DNA of 64,000 nucleotides from Siphonodentalium dalli (GCA_032622095.1 CP136064.1:261495863-261559862), one strand, 5' to 3'; positions 33,536 through 44,697 are shown, counted from the first letter of the stretch. The notes: a model not told the origin generated them from the letters alone. Numbers and translations are program-made.

Positions 33536-34191
33536 GTACCATTGGCACTTTCATTCTTGGAATTCACAGTCAATTTCGTTTCAGGATGACAACTTTAACT
33601 GAATGGAATGAAATTTGTGTGAGTTTACTAGCCAAAAATACAGGTCGAATTTGGGTTCCGCCTGCCAATTTTTACCAGTGTTATGGCCCTTTGTTGGAAT
33701 TACCACTGGCGTAATTTACCACGCCTTATCGATGCTCTTGTACTTTATATATATATATATCTCTGCATGTTGACATCTAGTATTACTCAGACATTTCAAA
33801 CTTTCCGCATTCCTAATTGCTGCATTGACTATAACGCATGAACTTATCCCGTCTCCCGATCTACAGTGTCATTGGCACTTTCATTTGCAAATATTCCTGT
33901 CATATACTCTCAAATGACAGCATCAAAATAGCTTCTTTCTTCTTTTTTTCAACTCCTTTTTTTTTTATAGATAATTAGGACAGCTATCATATTGTGAGTA
34001 AACATGTGTTGTTATAGTGATATAGCATACATTGGTTGTAAAGGATATTAATTTTTCCTTCAAATTTATAGTTTGAAATTGAGATTTAAAAACAAATTCA
34101 CGAAAAGTTTCCTTCTTAAAACACTTTGGCGTTCTGTTGATGTATAGTGCATTGGTAATTATTAAAGGTGTTTAATTTGCCACTTAACCAC

Positions 34192-34260
34192 AGCAGAATT
34201 ATGGGTAATTTTTCAGGATTTAGTCGGAAATATGGCTTGTTGCCATTCATCGGAAAGCTC
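34192..34260. repeat. Reversed half of the TTGTTGCCATTCATC repeat
   Basis: AGCAGAATTATGGGTAATTT then CAGGATTTAGTCGGAAATAT and TTGTTGCCATTCATCGGAAA, the complement of 12401-12481. Adjacent 34270-34380 resembles 27570-27670 (TTTGCGCTCCAAAATACC-like). Confidence 0.65.
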
Positions 34261-35279
34261 TAATCGGACAGCGGATTTTTAAAGTCACATGGCGGTTTGC
34301 GCTCCAAAATACCAACAATATTATTCGCTTTTGAATTTTTCCCGGTATCGAAATATGTCGATAAATATCTTATCTACCTTTCTAGGAGCATTCTGTAAGC
34401 CAAAAAAGACGCATTGAAGTAATTAAAAATGCAACTATGAACAAGGTCTTTATGGTCCAAACAAAAACAACAGCAATTTGCACATGGAACAGAAAATTAG
34501 CGGTATGTGCTATTCTATTCCTGATATGGTAGCAATAAAGAGCGTTCGTCTGACGTTGGAACTTGGTTATTCGACATAATGCAAATTCAAATTGTTTTAT
34601 CACCATGTACAAACGTTTCTGTTATCGCCTTTTTGTCATCTTATAACAATGTATTGTCAATTTTGTACGGGAGCGGGACTACCTAAGTTGAAATAACTTG
34701 TGCCCCGATCCCTTTTGTATATTTATATACGAATAAAATATGTTTAAAGTAAAAGTTGGAACTTGGGCGAAAAATTTAAAGCGGTTGGAAAATGGCTGTG
34801 TCTTTGGCAAGTGTTTTTCCTGGGACTAATATAACACATATTAGTCCCAGGTTTTTCAAAGCATACGGTGTGGCATATCAATATTTCGTGTATTTATCGA
34901 CTTATCATATGTCGTATCCGTCGCTCCAAATTACGTAGACAAATTTGGAGGTTCGAATGAACCATGTCCGTTTAAACCCTTATTTTTGTTTTGTTTCTTG
35001 TATTTGTTGTGACTTTCGAACTATATGTCTACATGGGCGTTGATCACAAACCGTCACGCAGTGTAAACAGTGCAATTTATATGCGCACTTCCCATTGGTT
35101 ATCCGCTCAAAGTGCATCGAAATTGCCGCTTGATTTCTCTCTTGACGATAGACATGCTAGCTTGTTAAAGATGCCACCGTTTAAACTATAAAGAAAACAC
35201 TCATACATCTTACTGAAAGGAAACTCGTGTTACTAAGTATTCAATAGACAGCTTCCTGTCGTTGCACGGGGCGTCTTCA

Positions 35280-35610
35280 TGTCGTGGTATATAACGTGAC
35301 ATTGACATCCCATGTTTGTATCGTGTTTATATTACTATACGTCCAAACTTCAAGTGATTATATTATGTGTGGTTCTGGTAGGGGTCAGATGGACCCGGGA
35401 ACATATCGCGTGAAGTTACATGCAAGTTGGTGACAAACACATTCGCAACATTCTGCTTTTGTTGCCATATAATTCTGATGGGCTGTTGATAATATCGAAC
35501 ATCGAGGAACTTCTGATGCACATGCGCATCGCAACTGGAATGAATTGTTCGGACATGTGGTTAACCTCGAGTATTCTGCCCTAGTGCTGGTTATCTTGTG
35601 AAAATATAAG
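35280..35610 (+). promoter_or_regulatory. Possible GPCR promoter and 5' leader
   Basis: GTGGTATATAACGTGACATT at 35284 contains a TATA-like TATATAA about 320 bp before the GPCR ATG. It is the only core-promoter-like motif noticed nearby; assignment is by position only. Confidence 0.3.
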
Positions 35611-36750
35611 ATGACGTCAGAAACGGAATCTATCATAATGTATGAAGACAACGGCAGTTATGTCGAGAACACAAATGCTAGCTTGGCGACATTGTGCGAT
35701 GAATACCGAATGGTCCATGGTTACATCAGCATAATTTTGTGTATATTTGGAATAATTGCGAACTGTAACAACATATTTGTTCTCTCCAGGAAGAAGATGG
35801 CATCTGCATCAAACTATTTACTGAGCTCGATCGGGGCTGTTGACATGTTTTGCCTCCTTAGTTACGGAATGTTTATCTGCTATGCATACTTAGCTAAACG
35901 CGACGAAAGATACGAACATAACTCTTGTAGAAGTTGGATAGATTATGCGATCACTAGCAAGCATTTGTTTTTTTTGTGCAGTGTTTATGGAACATGGCTG
36001 ACAATCGGACTTGCTGTTTTTCAGTACATTTTTGTGTGCCATATACGCATTGGACAGAGGGTGTGCACCACAAGGAATGCTAAACTCGTTATTACAGCTG
36101 TAGGGATTTTCTCCCTTTTGATGAGCACGCCGGGTTTTATGTTATATAGAAGTAAACTGAACGACGAAAGACAAATGTGGAGAATCGCAGAATCCAAGGT
36201 CGTTGAAGAACATCCCTGGCTCAAGCGATTCATATTTATCTTCTATGGGATCTTCATCAAGCTTGTCGCGTGCATTCTTCTTATCATATTCAGTAGTCTG
36301 CTCATCAAAACAATCTACCTTGCAAACAGACGACATGTTTTGCTGCGAAGCTACTCTTGCGACAAGAAGCTCGAAAATCATTTGAAAACTAGGCGTCGGA
36401 GCCGGACGACAGTTATGTTGGTGTCTGTTCTCTTGCTGTTCGTGCTTTCGACACTTCCAAGTGGAATCGTTGCGTTGATTGCTGGATTCGATGACGTATT
36501 TTTCAAAACAGTATTCGTCAAACTTATCGAGTTGTTTGATCTGTTTGTACTTATTAATTGCGCTGTCAAGTTCGTGCTTTACTGTTCAATGAGCCGCGAC
36601 TTCCGGAAAATGTTCTCGCGTACTGTCATCAAAAACATTTGCAAGGCTTTATCATCTGTGGGACTGATGTCAAAGGATGAAAGTATTTCTCAGACTATGA
36701 ACTCAACAGCTAAAGCAAACCCTACCGCAACGGAAGAAACTGTTACCTGA
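35611..36750 (+). CDS. Class A GPCR, myosuppressin/DmsR-like neuropeptide receptor
   Basis: Seen: an intact 379-codon single-exon frame from ATG (A at -3) to TGA. The N terminus has N-glycosylation sites NGS (14) and NAS (22) and no signal peptide. Seven hydrophobic segments lie near residues 36-58, 66-90, 115-142, 157-178, 207-235, 266-291 and 298-325. HGYISIILCIFGIIANCNNI (TM1), D78 in TM2 and C106 before TM3 match family positions; CSMSRDFRKMF forms helix 8. Known: the HGYIS...FGIIAN start and LYCxMSRxFR end typify DmsR/myosuppressin and related FMRFamide-type peptide receptors. Odd: FQY (137-139) replaces DRY, TM6 has STLP instead of CWxP, and KFVLY (320-324) stands where NPxxY is expected. 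Inference: a plasma-membrane peptide receptor with possibly altered G-protein coupling. A decayed partial copy follows. Confidence 0.88.
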   Translation: MTSETESIIMYEDNGSYVENTNASLATLCDEYRMVHGYISIILCIFGIIANCNNIFVLSRKKMASASNYLLSSIGAVDMFCLLSYGMFICYAYLAKRDERYEHNSCRSWIDYAITSKHLFFLCSVYGTWLTIGLAVFQYIFVCHIRIGQRVCTTRNAKLVITAVGIFSLLMSTPGFMLYRSKLNDERQMWRIAESKVVEEHPWLKRFIFIFYGIFIKLVACILLIIFSSLLIKTIYLANRRHVLLRSYSCDKKLENHLKTRRRSRTTVMLVSVLLLFVLSTLPSGIVALIAGFDDVFFKTVFVKLIELFDLFVLINCAVKFVLYCSMSRDFRKMFSRTVIKNICKALSSVGLMSKDESISQTMNSTAKANPTATEETVT

Positions 36751-36906
36751 GTTGCAGAGGGCAGTTATAATTTCAGCCCCACGCAGTTATGAATTTGTGT
36801 TCATTTTAAATTGTCGACACATGCAATAACGCAACACACGAGAAATGTGCCGATGTAAGTATGTCGCAATGTTGACAATTGCGTCTTTTGTAAAAACAAA
36901 CAAACC

Positions 36907-37420
36907 CTCGAAAATCATTAGAAAACAAGGCGCCGGAGCGGGACAACCGTTAAGTTGGTGGTGTCCTTTTGCTTTTCGAACTTTGACGGAATCGTTGCAT
37001 TGACGGCTGGATTTGATAATGTTTTCAAAACATTATCCGTCAAACTCATCGAGTTGTTTTATGTCTTTGTACTTGTTCAATGTTAATTGCGCTGTCAAGT
37101 TCGTTTTTCTTGTTCAACAAGCAACGATTTCCGGAACTGTTGGCGCGTACTCAGTCTGACGTATACTCTCATGAAAAACATTTGCAAGACTGTCGTGTGT
37201 CGGACTGCTGATAAAGGACGAGGTGCGAAGTATTTCTCAGACTATGAACTCAACAACTAAAGCAACCCTACCGCAACTGAAGAAACGTTTGCATGACTTA
37301 TACAGAGGAAATTTATCTCAGCTCAACATAGTTCAAAATTTGTATTCATTTTAAATTTTCGACGAGAAATTTTTGCTGATGTAAAATATATGTTAATATG
37401 GACAATTGCGTCTTGTCGAT
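36907..37420 (+). pseudogene. Decayed tandem copy of the GPCR 3' third and 3' flank
   Basis: From CTCGAAAATCATTAGAAAAC the sequence repeats parent positions 36370 to about 36890 at an offset of about 537 bp. It includes the TM6-TM7 part (GGAATCGTTGCATTGACGGC, AAACTCATCGAGTTGTTTT), the tail (TATTTCTCAGACTATGAACT) and parent 3' flank (GGACAATTGCGTCTTGTC). Substitutions and several indels break the frame. It lacks a start, TM1-5 and a promoter, so it is a pseudogene made by local tandem duplication. Confidence 0.85.
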
Positions 37421-37454
37421 TGTACTTTAATATGGACGAAATAATCACATCCTG

Positions 37455-38486
37455 ACCAGGGGGGGGGGGGGTGGAAAAAAAGTTATATCCGGGCACGTAT
37501 GCCGGGGTGGGTGGGTGGTCGATAGGACCAACACACATTTTTTTCCGCAACTCAAAAATATTTTTCCTGCAAGTCTTTTGACAGTTTTTGCAATAAGTTT
37601 GGCTTAAAACAGATCTATATGTCAATATTAGCATAAATGACAAATTTCATGATGATCAGACAAACAGTATAGCCTGTAGCCCATGCTAATGGATTTAATT
37701 TTGAAATCCAAAGATGGCTGCTGGCAGCCATGTTTTTTTTGACCGAATGACCCCAAAATGACTTGTTCCTATTTACATGTCAATGTTAACATCCATGACA
37801 AATAGTATGCACAGAAATTCATATACAGCTGTTTACAGTGCATCCCCCCCGCAAATCTCTGTTTTAGTGTTAAAAGGGGGTGGGTGTCCAAAATGGTCGA
37901 AAAAAAAACTGCCAAAAACAGGGGGGGGGGGGGGGGGGGGGGTCGGAAAAAAATTTCAGGCACGTATGGCATTTTTTCCCTTTCGATCATTTTTTGTACC
38001 CACCCACCCCCCACCGCTAATTTTTTTTCCGTTTTCGGCAGTTTTTTTCAGACCATTTTTTTTACACCCACCCCCCCCCCCCTTTTAACACTAAAACAGA
38101 GATTTGCGGGGGGAAATTCACTGTAAACAGCTGTATATGAATTTCTGTGCATACTATTTATCATGGATGTTAACATGGACATGTAAATAGGAATGAGTCA
38201 TTTTGAGGTCATTCGGCCAAAAAAACATGGCTGCCAGCGGCCATCTTGGATTTCAAAATTTGCAACAAAATACAACATGATAACTGCCTGCAGTCAGTTT
38301 ACAAGTTAGAATTACATTATTTCTCTCATTCAAAGTGGTTTTGATGCCCAACTCATTGCCAAAACACTAAAAAAACAAGCAGGAATTTTTTTTTTAGTTG
38401 CGGAAAAAATTGCTTGTTGGTGGCTTTGACCACCCACCCACCCCGGCATACGTGCCGGATTTTTTTTTTTCACCCCCCCCCCCTGA
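37455..38486. mobile_element. ~1-kb foldback element with poly-G ends and centre
   Basis: Nearly the whole segment folds on itself. CACGTATGCCGGGGTGGGTG pairs with CACCCACCCCGGCATACGTG (38.43 kb). TACAGCTGTTTACAGTG pairs with CACTGTAAACAGCTGTATAT, and ACATCCATGACAAATAGTAT with ATACTATTTATCATGGATGT. The centre is near 37950, in a run of about 22 G. The ends are G/C homopolymers. No coding capacity; the open stretches here are low-complexity. Confidence 0.78.
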
Positions 38487-38898
38487 TCACGAGTGTATTT
38501 TTTCACTAATCCATGGCTTTTGCATATAATAATTTGAGTATAAAAGGAGATGGTCCCATAAATGGCCGTGTTTAGTGTACAGTCCCCCTTTAAGCTTTAA
38601 TTTATTTGAATATTGCTCGATAGTTTTGACGGTTGTCATATTTTCCCGCCTGGACATGGACTGGAAGACAAAACGTTTAAAATATGTCGTCATTCTTGTT
38701 GTTAAATTTGAAGCTACTGGTGTCATGTCACGTGACTGATGGACGAGATGGAGGGAAATCTGGTTTCATTTTGGAGATACTGGTTAATCTAATAGCAGAG
38801 AGGTTTAGATTGTAAAACGTCAAACATCAAACTTGAGATTCTGTAGAAATATTTTTGGCGCGAAAGCACCGCGTGACACAACCGCGCGAATTGATTAA

Positions 38899-39283
38899 AG
38901 GCCCACTTAATTTTCGAACCCCCAGATTACATTATATAAAATATATGCCATAATATATACCATTTGAAAGAGAAAGCTCCAAAACATTGTATTATTAACT
39001 TATTCGGTGTAATAAACTGTGCATGTTGTTTTTGTTGAGTTGCTAATGCGTTTTGTTATCTAGATTGCAGTAAAAAGCAGTATTATTTTCAATGCAGGGG
39101 GAATAACTCTAAATATTAAAGCGGTTTTCAATTTCTCTGTGGGCATCTTCTGAGACACAGATATTTCAAATGGTGATGAATTATAGTATTTTAATCATAT
39201 TTTATGGCATAGATTGTTATTAAAATCGTATATCAAGTCACTGTAAAAAATAATAATCGGCGACTCGAAAATTAAGTGGGCCT
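38899..39283. mobile_element. TTAA-flanked MITE, 'AGGCCCACTTAATTTTCGA' family, copy 1
   Basis: TTAA at 38895-38898 and 39284-39287 bounds 385 bp with ends AGGCCCACTTAATTTTCGAA and TCGAAAATTAAGTGGGCCT. Inside are ATACCATTTGAAAGAG and a TTTCAAATGGTGATGAATTA counterpart. The right TTAA is also the left TTAA of the next element. Confidence 0.83.
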
Positions 39284-39287
39284 TTAA

Positions 39288-40233
39288 AGATGCATATATA
39301 ATCTGAAGTAACGCTCGCAAATTACTATTTCCTTGGCTTCGGGTGTAAAAAGTATTTGATTCCAGTCGAGGAACCCACCCAAAGCTCAGAGTGATCAGAT
39401 ATCGATTTTTGAAATATAATATTTTTCACCACCGATCATTGTCGGTGGCCCAGTAAAAGTCGACGAGAATCCGGTCTCGGACCAAATTGCGGATGAAGAT
39501 GGATAACTCTAAAATCAGTGGCTTTTTTGTGTCCGATATTTGACAAACCGGCAAAATTTCATTAAAGGCACGCGAGGCCTTAGTTGTCGAAAATATTCAC
39601 ATTTGTTCTAATCACCGTAAACAGAAAAACATTAAAACGCACACAGTTTCGTTCATATATACCATGACCATCACGTAAACAGCATGTTATCATAAAGACC
39701 TACTATATTTTACCTAAGCAAGAGTCTGATTGTGTTACAGAAGACAGCACAATGCTACTGGCTAATGACACACAAATGGCACAAACGCTCTTTATTAGTT
39801 CCATATCAGGAATTCACTAACAAAGAACGCTCTTTATGTTTACCATCATAATATAAACAAACACTAGAAAAGTAACTTTTTATGCTTTTGTTTACATAAC
39901 AATGGTCAAACATTTGACAATAACATACTGTTTATGCGATATTTCTTATTTGTATACGGACAAAGTCTGTCTACATTTTGATGTTCTTTCTGTTTGTGGC
40001 GGTTTTTGACGGGTGGAAATATTTTCACAGGATACCCACCGCCAAGGCCAACCGTACCTTTAAACAAAATGTTGATAGATAACAGGTTTTGGGCAATTTT
40101 ATACTATAGTTGACTGCGGTTAGCATTATTTTTGGGCAATTAATCGATTCTGATAACTGAAGCGGCATTTCAAAAAATGTTGTTGTTGTTAAAATCTGAT
40201 GATATGGGGACCATCGAATCGGATTGAGTACCT
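39288..40233. mobile_element. TTAA-flanked 'AGGTACTCAATCC' family element
   Basis: It runs from the shared TTAA (39284-39287) with AGATGCATATATAATCTGAA to TCGGATTGAGTACCT before TTAA (40234-40237). It contains CTTCGGGTGTAAAAAGTATT, GAGGAACCCACCC and GATGATATGGGGACCATCGA, typical of the family. No transposase. Confidence 0.75.
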
Positions 40234-40390
40234 TTAACGCGCTAGTTTTAAGTTCTACAAAACGGAAACGTCTGTCGATCGCACGATTCAGCTGACATTT
40301 AGTAGTTATTAGTGACCCAATTTTGAAGTTTTCCGGTTTTACAATTTAAACATCTCAATAGTAATCACTCCTTTTGCATCCGGAATGTGT

Positions 40391-41181
40391 GTTGCGGTGT
40401 AACTGTGTATAGCGGCTCATCGGCGGGAAAATATTTTTCACCATCGCTCCCGGTTAGCGTAAGGTTTTTCCCCCATAAACTAGTTGTTTTCGAGAAAGCT
40501 GTCTTTTTCTATGCTAAGACCGATCATAGACGCAACGAATGAAGCAATTCTTGATGCAATGAATGTTATAGATTTCTTTGACAAACGTGTATTTTTTGAA
40601 CATTCTGACGCGCAAAGCGGTCTTGTCGCAATATTATAAAATTTAAACAAGTTCCACATTTCAATGCATGCAAGTTTGATTGTGGGCTAAGTTCGACATC
40701 CAAATCTCTGACTTCTGTGAAACGTACGCGATATATTTGGATCAAGTGTTCGAAAATTTAATTTCCGTCCATGTACTTGGCTGTATTTTGGATACATTTA
40801 TAGCATTCTTCGAACTTGTTATGAGATGCTCGTAGCGAATTTCTGCATAGACATTTGCCTGGTTTTTGTGATGAAAAGTGGGCATATTGAACTGGGATTG
40901 GGTGCCGTTGTATAAACGAGATACACACGCATTTGGAATAGTGTCTAAAGCAGTGATGTTGTGGATGTTATCACATATCTGGCAGAATTGTACGATAACA
41001 AGATTTTTTATTTGCACATTGCCCACAGATGGAGGCAATAAAGAAATATATCTCTCACATGGCGTTAATGCCACACCCACTCGCTTGTCTGTTTGAGTTA
41101 AATTTACATATAACCGGGAGCGATGGTGAAAGCTGTTTTCCCCGCCGGTGAGCCGCTATATATACACAGGGCAACCGCAAC
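40391..41181. mobile_element. ~790-bp TIR element, GTTGCGGTGTAAC ends
   Basis: GTTGCGGTGTAACTGTGTAT then AGCGGCTCATCGGCGGGAAA and ACCATCGCTCCCGG (40391-40453) is mirrored at 41118-41181. No target duplication seen; the interior has no recognisable protein. Confidence 0.72.
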
Positions 41182-41306
41182 GCAGAGATACGATGCAAGG
41201 GGTGGTAATACTTCTTACGGGAATGCTAGATGATCCCCGCAGCATCGGGTCAATCGAGAGTCTCCGCTTGTAGATTGTGTTTTTTTTAAAGATTAGATAT
41301 GTTTAA

Positions 41307-41698
41307 CCCTTTACCCAACAAACCGGTCAAAACCGGCCAAATAAAGCTGCAACAGCCTAAATTATCTTGGGTCTGTCTCAATAAAACCATACAAATATGG
41401 ATATCATTGGAACCGGCTCATTGACCACATTGTGATGGTTACAGTTATGCCCTGTGCCAATGCATTCTCTTATATATGCGAGTCGACCATAGGTCGCCTC
41501 GCATATATAAGACAATGCATTGGCCTAAAACATTGGCCTTTTTAACACTTTTTACCATTTTTTCTTACATTCTTTAACAATTTTATAATTTTTAATGTGT
41601 TAAGCCAATGCATTCTCTTATATATGCGAGGCGACCTATGGTCGACTCGCATATATAAGAGAATGCATTGGCACAGGGCCGTTCTGTTGGGTAAAGGG
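41307..41698. mobile_element. piggyBac-like TTAA MITE 'CCCTTTACCCAACA', copy 1
   Basis: TTAA (41303-41306) then CCCTTTACCCAACAAACCGG; right end CGTTCTGTTGGGTAAAGGG then TTAA (41699-41702). Inside are two ~67-bp hairpins (41457-41523, 41605-41671) that are reverse complements of each other, each ending CCAATGCATTCTCTTATATA. The TTAA duplication and CCC start are piggyBac-like. No transposase. The right TTAA is shared with a 77-bp remnant of another family. Confidence 0.83.
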
Positions 41699-41702
41699 TT
41701 AA

Positions 41703-41779
41703 AGGTACTCAATTTAATATTTTTTACCCCCGAAGCCAAAGAAATATTAATTTAGGAGCGTCTGATCGGATTGATACCT
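41703..41779. mobile_element. 77-bp remnant of the 'AGGTACTCAATCC' TTAA family
   Basis: It lies between the shared TTAA (41699-41702) and TTAA (41780-41783), with ends AGGTACTCAATTTAATATTT and GATCGGATTGATACCT. It appears to be two end fragments joined, with the interior deleted. Confidence 0.7.
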
Positions 41780-42603
41780 TTAATCTTCTAACCAAGATAT
41801 ATGGTACGAAGAACAAAAATAAAAATAAACGGAATGACAATAAACAATACCTATCCTTAGCTATGCGCGGAGAAGTATAGTCTCGATTCTTATTGTAGCG
41901 TTGTGCTTTATTTTTGGGTAGTGGAGTAGCCCAAATTATTGGCCCTGGCTAAAATTTGACAATTTGGTTAGTCGTTTTCCGCTTATATAGGGACCCGCTT
42001 GTCGACCCTATATATATTGAATGGATTCCCCCAGTCAGTTTAGAGGGAGGTAAAGTGGCTAAATTTGAATGGGGAATTCAGTGTTAATTTTTTAGAAAAG
42101 ATTGATCAAACCTTACAAAGCGCAGATTACCATATCATACCTTTTTGGAAAGTTTGAAGACTTATCTAACTAGTGACAAAGCGAAGCGGAATTTTGATTT
42201 TCATCCCAGGTTGGACATTATTGGACATTATTAACAAGTAGGTGACCATTAAGTTTATCACTGTATATTTACATACTAAGTGTTGTCATCACTAAATCCA
42301 GCATTCTGATTGGTCGGCGCCCACGTGGCTAGTTGCAGTTATTTCTCAGTGAATGCACAACGGCTCATAACACCAAGCTCATAACACCATCGATACGTCA
42401 TTGGGGTTGGAAAGACGAACGCGTAATGTTTGCGCGCATTTGGACTCGCGCAGGATTGACTTAATACATCATCGGGTTTCAATATGAAGAGAAATTGTTC
42501 CTATTAACTTTTGCCAAGGGTGCTATTGGGTATTTTGGGCTGTTTTTGTCACGATACACTTTTCGATTTAAATACATTTACAAAAGTGGATTTTTCGCTA
42601 AAT

Positions 42604-42780
42604 GTATATAAATATAAGGATTAACTGTCATGTGGACTATTTTTATGGAGATGTAGCCGTGAGGTAAGTGGTCATAACTTGTATGTAAAACCCTTCGGGT
42701 TTTACGCAAGTTATGTCCACTTACCTCACGGTTACATCTCCATAAAAACAGTCCACATGACAGTTAATCCTTATTTATAA
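42604..42780. repeat. Long near-perfect hairpin (~85-bp arms)
   Basis: AAGGATTAACTGTCATGTGG and onward to TAAAACCC pairs, with few mismatches, with GGGTTTTACGCAAGTTATG to CCACATGACAGTTAATCCTT; the loop is TTCG near 42692. No TIR-element termini were identified around it. Confidence 0.85.
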
Positions 42781-43022
42781 TATTTCCATCAAATGTCACA
42801 AAACAAAACATAAAATGAAAAATCTGCTTTGCGTTGTCACTAGATATATGCTCAAACATTCCAACGATTAAGACATGAAGAATTATTCTATACGTATAGG
42901 CTAAATATAGCAGATATGGCACAGTAGCATGTTATATATACGTCTCCGAAACATGCCGAGCATTGCTCTTTGAACATGTCTGGGACTATATAACATACAA
43001 GGCGCCTATTTTTAGAAGCATT

Positions 43023-43288
43023 GTAAGTTTTGAGACAGTGCACATTTTTTGGGGGATTAGAACCCCGGCCCATGACGGCGAGCGCGCCTTGCGACTCAAA
43101 GTCCGACGTCAATACCACACATGGGGTCGCTTCGGTGGCCGTGTGGTATTGACGTCGGACTTTGAGTCTTCGGTGGCCGTGTGGTATTGACGTCGGACTT
43201 TGAGTCGCAAGGCTGGCTCGCCGTCATGCATGGCCGGGGTTCGAATCCCACCCAATCCCAAAAAAATTTGCACTGTCTCAAAACTTAC
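43023..43288. mobile_element. Inverted (head-to-head) pair of tRNA-derived SINE copies
   Basis: The right half has a pol III A-box-like TGGCCGTGTGG (43136 and again 43174) and a B box GGTTCGAATCC (43238-43248), then a non-tRNA tail ending GCACTGTCTCAAAACTTAC. The left half is the reverse complement (GTAAGTTTTGAGACAGTGCA, then TTAGAACCCCGG and GACTCAAAGTCCGACGTCAA). A 38-bp segment holding the A box is duplicated in tandem (43131 and 43169). Confidence 0.75.
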
Positions 43289-43376
43289 ATTTGCTTATTA
43301 TTCTACGGTTTGTAGATATTGAGTAATCTTGTCTTGAAAATTAACACTGAGTTCCCCTGGCAACGTCCCCATTTAA

Positions 43377-43757
43377 AGGCCCACTTAATTTTCGAATGCC
43401 CAGATAACATTATTCCATATTATATACCATTTGGAAGAGGAACCAATATATATATATATATATATATTCCACCAGAATACGAAGCAGCTGTTGCCTAGGA
43501 CTGTCCACCAAGTGATAGAGATTCATTCCAAGACTCCACCCTTGTCAACCCAGAATGCATCAGAATTCAAACTAAGAGATAGAGCTATTCCCCTTCCATT
43601 GAGTATAATATACTTTATAGTACAGTCCGGATCAAAATTAAATACAGGACACACATTGGTACCTCGACAAAAAACATGTTCCCAGTTTATTCGACCGGAT
43701 CAGTTAATAATACAATGTTTTGGAGCTTCCTCTTTCAAATGGTATATAAGTGGGCCT
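43377..43757. mobile_element. 'AGGCCCACTTAATTTTCGA' MITE, copy 2
   Basis: TTAA (43373-43376) then AGGCCCACTTAATTTTCGAA; right end ATACCATTTGAAAGAGG mirrored as CCTCTTTCAAATGGTATATA then AGTGGGCCT followed by TTGA, a one-base decay of TTAA. A (TA)n stretch lies near 43446. Confidence 0.75.
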
Positions 43758-43802
43758 TTGAATGTTGCCACTTCACCTCCCTCTTTACCTGGTCTACACA
43801 GC

Positions 43803-44013
43803 AGTAATAATCCTCCACAACACCAAGATACCTGACAAGAAGAGGTATATCCTTCACAAATTAAGTAGATGATTCCCAATGTGACACACTATATTTCTAG
43901 AAAATTGAGATCCCCTGAATTTCCAGAAATATAGTGTGTCACATTGGGAATAATTTTCTTGGTGAAGGATATACCTGCCTGGTATCTTGGTGTTGTGAAG
44001 AATTATTTCCGCC
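43803..44013. repeat. ~210-bp foldback
   Basis: ACAACACCAAGATACCTGAC, GAGGTATATCCTTCAC and TTCCCAATGTGACACACTAT on the left pair with ATAGTGTGTCACATTGGGAA, GTGAAGGATATACCT and GGTATCTTGGTGTTGTGAAG on the right, about a centre near 43913. Confidence 0.78.
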
Positions 44014-44697
44014 GTGTTGCCTGCTGGAGTAATTATGGCCACTCAACGTTGTCTGTTTGTTGACATTGACTTTTGATGTTTTTGTTGACAATTTATCCTG
44101 ACCTGGTGAGATCATGTTTATTGTGAATCTAAGAAGATCTGAAGTTGCATCGTCTTTTGAGGTTCATCTCTGGTATATACAACAGTTTTATGGAATATTA
44201 ATATAGGAGGGTGCCACCCCCCCCCCCCATGAATCCTGAATACCAGCTGACAAAGAGGGGAGAACCCTGTGTACCGATTAAGGGTACGCTGGCAAGTTTG
44301 CACGGTATGTTTTTGCGGGCATTTCGTCATGGTACCAGAATATGAAAGAAAACGTGCACATAACATGCATCTTTATCAAAGCGAAAGACATGAGAAGTAA
44401 CATTTATCTAGTTCAACTTTTAACAGTGCTACTGGAATTGCCTTCAAATATATGTATGATTTATTCTTGCGAGATAATTGCTTGATATTTACATCCAATA
44501 AGATACCAAAGTTTAATCGAAACTTTTAAATAATCTGAAAATCATATTCAGATCAAACGATTTGAACTTACTACACGATTAGCGATGTTTGTTGACAAAT
44601 CACTTTAACTGTTTTTTTTACATGCCTTGGATCCCTTTAACATCGGTGGACGTCTAGTCTAATCGGCGATTCTCACGTGTTCACTGGGGCAGATCAT

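Noticed and set aside
37769-38126. Proline/glycine-rich open frames
   Set aside because: Low-complexity translations of poly-G/poly-C runs in the foldback element.
43127-43250. Functional tRNA gene
   Set aside because: A and B boxes are present but the cloverleaf arms do not pair properly, the A box is duplicated and a SINE tail follows; it is a tRNA-derived SINE.
43431-43835. 134-codon open frame
   Set aside because: It begins in a (TA)n stretch of a MITE, crosses the MITE end and a foldback, and shows no domain or splice signal.
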